64,000 nt of DNA from Amoebophrya sp. A120 (lineage: Eukaryota; Sar; Dinophyceae; Syndiniales; Amoebophryaceae), in contig CAJINV010000003.1 of assembly GCA_905178155.1 (NCBI GenBank), positions 1,545,557 through 1,609,556 of the forward strand, in the 5' to 3' direction. This document shows positions 9,454-18,200 of the stretch, piece after piece; the first letter of the stretch is position 1; the number at the start of each line of letters is the position of its first letter. Under the pieces are notes generated by a model. The model saw only the letters and a list, made by a program, of their open reading frames with translations. It was not told the DNA's origin and made no database searches. The translations under genes were made by a program, and so were the position numbers.

Positions 9454-12400
9454 ATGCAGGAACACAGAAAAATGCAGCATCCAATCGAAGAAGAAGCTTT
9501 CCACGACTTGGAAACTGAGAGTGACGTCGGGCAGGACAAGCAGAAACACATTTCCGTGCAGCGGTCCGCGCGGGGCCCCCCGCGGCCGCCAATTCCAACT
9601 AGTCCCGCTTTTGTTGAGATGCAGATGCAACCGGTTCCGCACACGCTTTCATCGGGGAAAATGCGGTATCTCGGCCTCCCTGAACAGAAGATGTCAAGGC
9701 CAGCGGCTGTCGTGGAGGAGGCAATAATGGTAAAACCGATCGCCGCGCCACAGCCGCAACCCCGGTTGAGTGCAGTGTCGCCCGGAACTGCACAAGAGCA
9801 GGAGGTGGTGGATGAGGAGGAGATGCATTCTCTAGCCTATCTTCCCGCCGCGGAGCACGTGCCCTACCAGAATCTTTTCGGGAAGGTGCTTTTCGGAAAA
9901 GGGGGCTACTACGGGCCCGCGAACGCAGCAAACGTGCCCCTGGAACGGCGTCTGAAAATCTACATCGCGCTACGCATCTACTACATTCGGCACATCGATT
10001 GTAAGGAAGGGACCTACGAGCTGTCCTTCCGCCAGCTGAGAACCATCCGCAAGCCGCCGGGGATGGAACACGTCCTGCCCCTCCTCCGGGAGCGTGCGAA
10101 ACTGATAGGGGCACGAATGAGCAACGTGCCTCGAAATTCCCATAGTGCATCAACTCAGCAAGTGCCAAGCCCCGCACGAGCCACGACCGAGCGGACCAGC
10201 AATTCGAACGCTGCTTCACCACCTTCCCGCGACCACCACCACCTGGAAGGTGCGGTCGTGGAGAAACTGCAGATCAGGCCTGCTCTGGCATCGTCACCAA
10301 CTGCCGTGAGTAAAGTTGGAGTGGTACTATCAGAACCGAACTTGGTGATCGGAGGGTGCTCCCCGCAACCCAGCCCCGCCGCGCGCTCACACGCTGCGCA
10401 AATGGAAGCGGAAGAGTGGATGCTGCCCACGCGCTACTATCTTTCGCCTTACGCACTGAGGAATGTGCTGCCGTGCGATCTGAAACTGTTGGACCAAGAA
10501 TTTTTGTCAGTTCTACAACCTGTAGCAGAGTACCTTTGACACAAAAATCCATGCGTGAACATAGACGTTGTCGTTGTACTCTGAGCGGACTAAAGAGAGA
10601 CGACCACATGTATGCTTGTGGACCTGCTAAAGAGTGAGCACTCTGCACATGATAATGTCAACTGAAGAATTCTTGTTTTTGTGCATCTCGATGAATATTA
10701 CAAAAATTCTGCTTCCGTCAACCATGATCGTTCCACGACACCTTTTTCCTTTGAATGCAGCGGGGAGCAGCGAGAGTTTTCCGCGGAGATTCCCCTGCCG
10801 CAGGAGCTCGTGTTTTCGAACCGCTTGGACGAGGGCGCGGTCACGTATCCACAAAAAAAGAACCAACCCCATCTTCCGATTTGTCATGCAAAACATGCAT
10901 AAAATCCAGTATTTGTCATGTAAAAAATGGATGGGGATTGATTGTTGTTTCGTTTTGGATATCACGGAAGACGAACCCTTCGTGCACCTCGAGACGGGCG
11001 ACGTGCACCACTTTGTGTACGGCCGCGTGACGCTCGAGCACCAGTACGACATGCGGCAGTTCCCCTTTGACGGCCACAAGCTGCCTGTATGAAATGCAAA
11101 AATGTCTGGGTCTGGAAGATTCTGAGACTTGTCAACATGCATGTTTTGCATGACCCAGGACGACTATAATGCACGCCCTAGCATCACAGATTTTCAGAGG
11201 GCTTCCTGATGCCTACTCCGCATGACAAGCGCTCTCCTCGCGTAGCACAAACTACACTCCTCTTGCTGGTCATGCAATACAGAGCTTCTTAGATTCCGAA
11301 GTTAGCATCACAAGTTCCAACCTTCCAGACCCAGACATTTTTGCATTTGATAGCCTGCGCAGTTGAGCAACTGCTTCTCCGGGGACCAAAGTTTGATGGA
11401 TGTGGTGGTCTACGCGGTGGACTTTGACTATGGATGTGTCAGGATCAAAATCGACAAAATCGAAAAACTTGTGATGCATAAAATGTAGAGCACTGGAGGC
11501 CTGTATTGGGGAGCAGGCATATGAGGCCGAATGTAAGCCTGTGTAGGGGTATGCAATCATGTGCTGCCAGAGTAGCATGACAGGAGGAGTCTTCTTTCCC
11601 CAATCAGCATGATAGACTGGATTTTGGTGCTCCCGAAATTTGTCATGCGCCACTTGAAAGCTGAGGCTTCAACTGACATCGATTTTGTGCATCACAAATT
11701 TTTTGATTTTGGCAATTTCGCTTCTGACACTCCCATATTGACCGCCGCTGTTGCCACGACCCGGAGTGGGACGTGTGCGTGCCGGAGGTGGACCGCAAAG
11801 GGCCCGCGGAAACGGTGATCTACCTGCCGGTGCAGCGCTACCACTTCTACTACACCCTGAACTTCGTCGTCTTCATGTTCTTCCTCAACCTGATCGGGCT
11901 CACCGGGTTCGCGGTGGTATCCCACGAAAAAAGTGTTACAGTTACACATGTGTTGTCAATTCAGCAACACAAATTTTCTCTGCATGAGAGAGAAAACTTG
12001 CAATGCAGAGATCATAAGGGAAAACACGTATGAAATGAGGCTCCTAAGCATTTTGTGCATGACAGAGCTTGTCTCTGTTGCTTGCTCTGCAACACAATGT
12101 GTAACTGTAACAGTTTTTTCTTTGCATAGGTGGCCACCGACGACGTGGCGGACCGGATCGCGATCTCCGCCACGGTATGCATTGCAAATATGTCAGTCTG
12201 GGTCTGGAAGATTGCGAGACTTGTCATGCTGGTGTCTTCGGATTCTATAAAAAATTTGTATTGCATGAGCAGCAAGAGAAGTAGATTTTGTGCTCCGCGG
12301 AGATGGCATTTCTCATGCGGAATAGGGATGAAGAAGCGCTCTAAAAATCTGTGATGCTAGGCCATGCAATACAGGCAATATGGATCATGCAAAATGTGCA

Positions 12401-13023
12401 TGACAGTGACAGATCTTGTTGCATTTCTCCAGACCCAAACATATTTGCAGTTGATACACGGTGGCGCTGGCCGCGATTGCCTACAAGCTGTTCTGCTCCG
12501 ACGTTTTACCGAAGATCAACTACAACACCGCCCTGGACTGGTACATTCTGCTGTCCTTCCTCTGGATCTTTCTCCTGAACAGCTACTTCGCGACGGCGAG
12601 CTCGCACTTCCTGTTCAACTTCGGCGGCGACAGCGCGGCATCGGAGGCGGAGGTGCGAGCGTTCACGAAGGAGGAGGAGCGGGTAGCCTGTGGGTCGCTC
12701 ACCTGCCTCGCCATCGGCATCTTCGCCGGGTGGCCGTTATTTCGGTACTTTGTCGTAAAACGCGACTTATCCAGTGCAAAAGTCTCGTTACTCGTACTCT
12801 ACTAATTGCGTTTATGCATTACAAATCTCTTTACTAAGGCAAATCCGCATTACAAATTGTAATGCTAAGTGAATTTGTAATGCAAGTTAGACTAGTGCGA
12901 TTGCGATACTTTTGCAATGCATATGACTGGGCAGTGGTGGATCCCAACGCCACGGAAGATCCGTACATCCTCTACCTATTCTGCGAAAACGTGTTTTTCT
13001 TGAAGAACATGCTGCGGATGTAG
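9454..13023 (+). CDS. Pentameric ligand-gated ion channel (pLGIC), Pro-loop type
   Basis: Spliced model: 9454-10529, 10761-10845, 10967-11087, 11358-11428, 11743-11917, 12134-12175, 12462-12767, 12929-13023, giving 656 aa ending in TAG. The first intron is GT-AG (donor GTACCT); the other six are introners. The extracellular domain includes LKIYIALRIYYIRHID (~aa 167) and the loop YDMRQFPFDGHKL (~aa 414-426). The FPFD core is diagnostic, but both Cys-loop cysteines are replaced (Tyr and Leu), as in bacterial homologues. TM1 lies at ~484-508, TM2 (DRIAISATVALAAIAYKLF) at ~515-535, LPKINYNTALDWYI leads into TM3 at ~549-567, and TM4 at ~600-622. The Asp just before the TM2 arginine suggests cation selectivity (inference). 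An in-frame stop at 9445 supports the start. The ligand is unknown. A ~100-aa low-complexity insert sits in the extracellular part. Confidence 0.85.
10846..10961. mobile_element. Introner 1 in pLGIC, 116 bp, TSD TCACG
   Basis: Starts TATCC and ends GGATA, with imperfect terminal inverted repeats (CCAACCCCATC against GATGGGGATTG). It is flanked by exact 5-bp TSDs TCACG (10841-10845 and 10962-10966). Removing it plus one TSD joins EGAVT to EDEPFVHLE in frame. It is the shortest element here and its TIR is unlike the major family. Confidence 0.85.
11088..11352 (+). mobile_element. Introner 2 in pLGIC, family 1, 265 bp, TSD GCCTG
   Basis: Both ends carry the family-1 TIR core GTCTGGGTCTGGAAG, inverted at the right end, with termini TATGAAATG and CATTTGATA. 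TSDs are exact: GCCTG at 11083-11087 and 11353-11357. Removal gives GHKLPAQLSNCFS in frame. The interior is closely similar over its length, in the same orientation, to introner 7 (43051-43311), so the two copies are recently related. Confidence 0.93.
11429..11737 (+). mobile_element. Introner 3 in pLGIC, family 3, 309 bp, TSD TTGAC
   Basis: It has long but diverged TIRs of ~45 bp beginning TATGGATGTGTCAGGATC, matched in reverse complement by TATGGGAGTGTCAGAAGC at the right end. TSDs are exact: TTGAC at 11424-11428 and 11738-11742. Removal yields VVVYAVDFDRRCCHDPEWDVC in frame. Only the TAT/ATA termini and the TSD length are shared with family 1. Confidence 0.88.
11918..12128 (+). mobile_element. 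Introner 4 in pLGIC, family 2, 211 bp, TSD GGTGG
   Basis: The family-2 TIR core GTGTTACAGTTACACA is inverted at the right end, with termini TATCC and GCATA. TSDs are exact: GGTGG at 11913-11917 and 12129-12133. Removal joins LTGFAV to ATDDVADRIAIS, the TM1-TM2 link. The element is the same length as introner 11 and highly similar to its reverse complement. Confidence 0.93.
12176..12456 (+). mobile_element. Introner 5 in pLGIC, family 1, 281 bp, TSD CACGG
   Basis: Begins TATGCATTGCAAATATGTC followed by the family-1 core, and ends with its inverted copy and TTGATA. TSDs are exact: CACGG at 12171-12175 and 12457-12461. It sits inside the pore-lining TM2 segment; removal restores AISATVALAAIAYKLF. 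Confidence 0.93.
12768..12923. mobile_element. Introner 6 in pLGIC, 156 bp, TSD CGACT/TGACT
   Basis: Starts TATCCAGTGCAAAAGT and ends ACTTTTGCAATGCATA (inverted). The TSDs differ at one base (CGACT at 12763-12767, TGACT at 12924-12928), suggesting an older insertion. Removal gives VVKRDWAVVDPN in frame through to the stop. The TIR is distinct from families 1-3. Confidence 0.8.
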
Positions 13024-13875
13024 GAACGAGATCCGCAGGAGTTGTTGGATGAGTGACCAGGGATGTAGTTGTGGCCACACGAAGACCACAAGATGAAACT
13101 TGTAAGATGATCTTGTAGAACTACCGTCACCAGCGGTAACTCGAGATGACTGATAGGAGAAGTGCACCATCCATGAGCATGACCAACAGTGCCATGAGCA
13201 TGACCACATTTCGACACTTCTTGAATAAATTAATACCGTTCAAAATGATAGTACTCGTGTCTCGTGTGCCCAGATAGAAAATGTTCCTTCTGTTTTAGTA
13301 CGGAGTACGACTACGTCTCGCTGATTGTTGTTGATGAGTCCACAAGCTAGGCACAAGACTGCCCGTGATCAGAATGATCTTTTTGATCATCATATACCTG
13401 CTTCTTGGTAGTTGCATCAAACGGAATATCGAGAAAACGAGAACGGAGATCAGAATTTAGCTTGAGAGGAATGTGCCTTTTCTTCGTGTGCCCTGTCAGA
13501 AACGGTACATCATATTTAGGATCCTCAGACGAGAAGGAGCTCTGTATAGACAAGTGCCGATGTTCAGGATCTGCTTACCACGACGTACGGGAGTAGGAGC
13601 AGTGCGTCAAGTACAAAAGTGAGCATCTGGATCTCGCATGTTTTTTTACCGTCATGGAAATGCGACGGGCCATTCATGCTTGCATTGAACTTGAAGTACT
13701 AGTAACTTACAACCTTCAACAAACCAGGACTGTATAGGGAGAAGCATTCGACGTCTTAATAGCGTTTCAACAGACTGCTCTTTGAATAAGTACTGATTTT
13801 CTAGACGTAGACCTAAAGGCTCACTGTGCCTTCTTGTTTGATTGAGACCTGTGGTCATCTCCAACCTACCCCACA
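13024..13875. other. Intergenic region
   Basis: Lies between the ion channel and the small coiled-coil gene. It holds a 15-base direct repeat CCATGAGCATGACCA at 13171-13185 and 13192-13206. No supported gene. Confidence 0.6.
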
Positions 13876-14442
13876 ATGGCTCTCACGCTGGACCGGTCGC
13901 GGTTGCAGGAGATCGAGCGTCTCGCGAACGAAGTGCTCATGGAGCAGGAGGAGCTTCGGGAGCGGATACGACGCGCCGATGGAATACGGCAAGGATTAAA
14001 CGCCTTGACGACGACGGCACACAGCAACGTTTCCAAACTGGACCGCAGCTCCAAGGTGCGGGAGGCAAACGTGTGGCTTTCCACGGGGCTGAGCGACGGC
14101 GACCACTTTGTACGCCTGTCCAAGAAGAGTGCGCGGGAGAAACTGGAGAAGGAGCGCGTGCGCACGCAGACGGAGGAAAAGGAGAAACGGGCAGCGGTGA
14201 AGAAAGCCCTGAAAGAGTTGCACAACAAACACCCGAGCAGCGCGGAAATCGCTCCGGGCGTCCTAGACTTGCTCATTCAACAGGAAGCGGAAGAGAAAAA
14301 GGCCGCGGCGGAAAAAAAGGACCACAGCAGCAGTGCGTCGAAGTCGGCGCAAGGTGTGGTGCGCCGCGACCGCTTGGATTACTCGCAGTGGAACGCCATA
14401 ACGACCTCTGACAGCGAAGATGATGACGATAGCGACATGTAG
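13876..14442 (+). CDS. Small coiled-coil protein, possibly prefoldin-like (PDRG1-like)
   Basis: 188 aa from ATG 13876 to TAG. Two helical segments (IERLANEVLMEQEELRERIRRADGIRQGLNAL near the N-terminus; SAREKLEKERVRTQTEEKEKRAAVKKALKEL in the middle) flank a short linker, VWLSTGLSDGDHFVRLSK. This is the helix-strand-strand-helix plan of beta-type prefoldins. The N-terminal helix resembles that of PDRG1 (VEELAEEVL...REGLRAL), a component of the R2TP/prefoldin-like co-chaperone assembly. The C-terminus is Ser- and Asp-rich (TTSDSEDDDDSDM). The family assignment is tentative. It is a single exon with no introner. Confidence 0.75.
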   Translation: MALTLDRSRLQEIERLANEVLMEQEELRERIRRADGIRQGLNALTTTAHSNVSKLDRSSKVREANVWLSTGLSDGDHFVRLSKKSAREKLEKERVRTQTEEKEKRAAVKKALKELHNKHPSSAEIAPGVLDLLIQQEAEEKKAAAEKKDHSSSASKSAQGVVRRDRLDYSQWNAITTSDSEDDDDSDM

Positions 14443-15220
14443 TGGATACCAGTAGAGCAAACATATGAATTTCAACGTGAAGCAGGTGAACAAACTACGC
14501 GACACAAGTGCTCCAACTACTCATTCCTTCAAGAACCTTGATTTTGAACCATTGGCGTGTATTACTACAAAGCGAAAGCAGGCATAATCTACCTTTCGTC
14601 TGACACAGGCAAAAAGCTGTTTTTTTTGCTTCGACTTGTTGCCAGTGGTGGTACCGGCGAGTGTCCCAACGAAAAAATGAGCCAGCAGTGTGCGGTCGTA
14701 TGAGAACGAGCTGAGACTGGGTCTGCTCGGAGCTGTGCCGGATCTAAATTTCGGTCGTGAGCTCAAGAAGAAAGACGGGAGATCAACAGATAATCGCAGA
14801 TCAGAAAATTCTTGTCAACAAACCAAGTACGAAATAAAGCCAGAGAAGAAATACAAAAACCGTCACGAAGATCACGCGCTCTAAATGGAGAAAACGGTGA
14901 AGTCAAATCGCTCCTGGTCTCGTATTAACTCACAAAGTATCCTCTTCCACTTTAGTTTATTGATGTTTTTCATCGTCTCTATCTCTCCCAGTTCGTACGT
15001 GAGAAAGTAATAACTCTGTACGTAAGTAATAAGGTTGGGCTGTTTATATTCAATTGTCCTTGCGTATTTCTTTCTTTTTGCTCTGCACTTGTTGTTTCAG
15101 TTTCGCCAAAAGACATCAAAATCTGCTTTGCTGAATTGTCCTATTGGGTAAGTTTCGTGGCAGTTCCCAAATCATGACTAGATTTGAGCTGCTGCTCGGT
15201 CTGTTCTCCACTTGGCGATC
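14443..15220. other. Intergenic region
   Basis: A-rich and T-rich stretches with no supported gene, repeat or introner. The last part is presumably the 5' UTR of the gene starting at 15221. Confidence 0.55.
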
Positions 15221-18200
15221 ATGACGAAAGTTGAATTAGAAGGTCACTTCCACCGGGTGGAGGTGCCGAATGCTGTGGGGAAAAATGCTTCTGCTCCTGC
15301 AGAGTTCGCAACAAGGAGCAGCAGCAGCTCTGCGGCCGCTGCTGATTTTCCTCCCGTCAGTATTCGGGATTTGGTTATCTTGGAAGCGGGTACTATCGGG
15401 GAACAAAGGCAGCAGCTGAAGGCCGATGGAAGACCGCGCCCCGAGTCGCAAGCGATAATACACTGCCAGCTTTACGGTCGTATCGTAGAAATTGCTGCGT
15501 CAAAGAAACATGTGTCCTTTGTGTTTGAAGATCTGTGCGGCGACACTATTGCGGTGAATATCAGCAGTCCACCAGCGGGAGCCCGGAAAACGGAAGACGG
15601 TCCTGCGGGTAGTGCTAGCGCCGGACCGCATGCGCGCGAAGAACAAGGTTATTTTGAGAGTACTAAGACGAAAAACAAGAAGGAAAGGCAGTATAATTCC
15701 GCAAGTGCGAAGTTCCTTGCCGCTGGCCGCGGCTTGCGGATCCTGAAGCCTAAGATCGTGGACCTGCGCGACGTGACCTGCACCGCACGGCAAGCTCTGC
15801 AGACGCTTTCAGCACGAGACACAAGTTATTTCTGTGCCAAAACTACAAGTAACGGCTCGTCGCTGACCCCTACTTCGTCCTCTAGCAGAGCGACCACGAC
15901 TTCTTGTGTAGTAGGCTGCGTCGATTTTACTCCTGTACTTGAAGTCGACGACCCTGATGGAACGGTTTTTGCTTGGAATTTCCCAGACACGCATGAGGAG
16001 TGGCTTCAATTGGCATTACACTTTTCGAAGACTGGCGATGTAGAAGCAGAAAAATTTTTGGACGACGGTGAGGACCACGCCCAAGAAATAAACACCCGAC
16101 AGGACCACAACTCCAGAAGGGCAATATGCTTTTCGCAAACACAAAACCTCCGACATCTCCAACTTGCCCTCACCTGCTACCACCGGGCACTGGAGTCGGT
16201 AAAACTCCGTCGCGAGTATGCCAACCTGCTTACGAACTACGGTTTGTGTCGCTACAAGCTAAACCATTATCCGGACGCGATCCGCGCGTGCTTGCAGGCT
16301 GCCTTCCTGAACAGCGGAGACTACCGGCCCTGGCGCATTCTGGCGGACGCTTTGCGTGCGCTAAACGCCCCCGTCCCCGACGCGATTGTGTATGCGATTG
16401 GCGACGAGCTTGTCAGAACCGTTGTTGCCGTCCGAAAGCAACATGAGAGCCTCGGTGGAACCGTGTTGAACTCGGCGCTGAGTAATTCATTTCTTCGACG
16501 GGATGAAATAACTGATAGCACGGACGAGGTCTGTAGTACAGGTCGGCAATGTAGTGACACGGATCATGTGAGAGTGAGGAAGCAGTTGTTCAAGATGCAG
16601 GACGAAACAGCGAGAAAAAAGTGGGACGGTAACACCAACACATTGGAGTTTTACAAAACTTTCGCACACGACGTTACAGAAGAGGGCAGAAAAGCGATTG
16701 GAGCTCTCGGATATGCGGCAGTTGTTCTTCTGTCGGGCGTTATGTGCTTCAAACCTGACGAGCACGACAGTTCTACAGCGGGAGCAAAGATGAAAGATGG
16801 CCCCAAGAACTACGACCGCTTCTTGGGTCCACCTGCGAGCACGAGCGAGGAAGTAGATGAGCATCTTCACACCAAGACAGTTGAGAAGGGCCGCTCCCAC
16901 TTCCGCCGCCAGGAATTCGCCGAAGCTATGCCATTGTTCCAGCGGGCGCTTTTTGGGACGCAGTACTACGAACAAACTAGACGACAGTGTGCAGAAGCCC
17001 TTTCCGCCGAGAGCTGCCTCCTGCAGCAGCTTGTGCAACAAAAACGGGCGAAAAATAGTAAAAGCAGCAGGAGCCTTGTGCAGACGTCTGCTCGCAACTT
17101 AACACCAGAAGACGAGCAAAAAAGTTCGCAATTGCGGGAACTTGAGAGCCGGGACGAGTCCTGGGAACAAGACTGCGGTGTGCTGGATGGCACGGCTGTG
17201 CGTCTCGCGCGTCTCGGAGTCTTGGAAAGTTGCGTGGCCACGTTGCTCGATCCAAATTGCGGGAGAGGTGCAGCTTTCCTCCTGCAGCACGCGTGTTTCA
17301 AGGCGCTGTGGCAGCGCGAGAGTAGAGATCTGCAACTATTACCAGAAGCTGAAGAAAGGCCTTGCCGTGAAAGAGAAGCGCCATCGGCGTCGTGGGAGAG
17401 GTTGTTTGCGAAAATGTTCAAGAAAGACGTCGAAGGTGATCTGCCTGGGCAGAAAATAGCGCTCCGCGCCGGACACGAGAACAATGGTGCAATGGAAATA
17501 GCAAGCACGAAGCACGAGGCGTCGAGCCCGTGCGGCCAGCTTGTCAACTACTTTGTTAGGCAGTTCGGGAGCGAACGAAATGGCCAGGCGGAGTCGGAAA
17601 GCAGCACTGCTTCAAAAGTGGATTTTCACGACGAGCAGGGCTCCTCCGAGGCCGTTCTTACGCAAGAAACCAGGGAAAATGTGCTAGCACATCTGGATTC
17701 CTTGCGCCCTGCAGGATCTTCTACTTCGGAAAAGCACGAGGGACGAGTGCAGTTGTGTGGTGCGCCGTTCGATCTAACAACTCTAAAAACTCTCTGCAAC
17801 ATCGCCACCCCTGCATCAACGCAACTAGCAGAAAGCGACGGTGGCACCAGCAGGCAACAGCTTGCATTGAAGGTGGGAGAGGACGGGCGCCGTCCTGATG
17901 CTGCTGAAGATGATGTTGTTGAAGATTCTTTGAAACTTGAACTAGAGAAGAAAGCCTCGTCGTTCGCTGTTGATGTGCAGGGGGCACAAGTAGAGCAGCA
18001 GGCCGAGGAAGTAGCCACTCCGTCCACGATATCGGTCGGGACGCCTAGTACAGCAGATGAGACAAAAACGGATGTCCAAGAAGAAGACCAGCCAAGTGCC
18101 CGACTCCCGACGCCCCAGCGGCCAGGTCGGCGGGCCGAAAAGAGGCAGAGGCTCCTGGAGAAACAAGAACGGGAAAAGGTAGCAGCAGCAAGGAAGCAGC

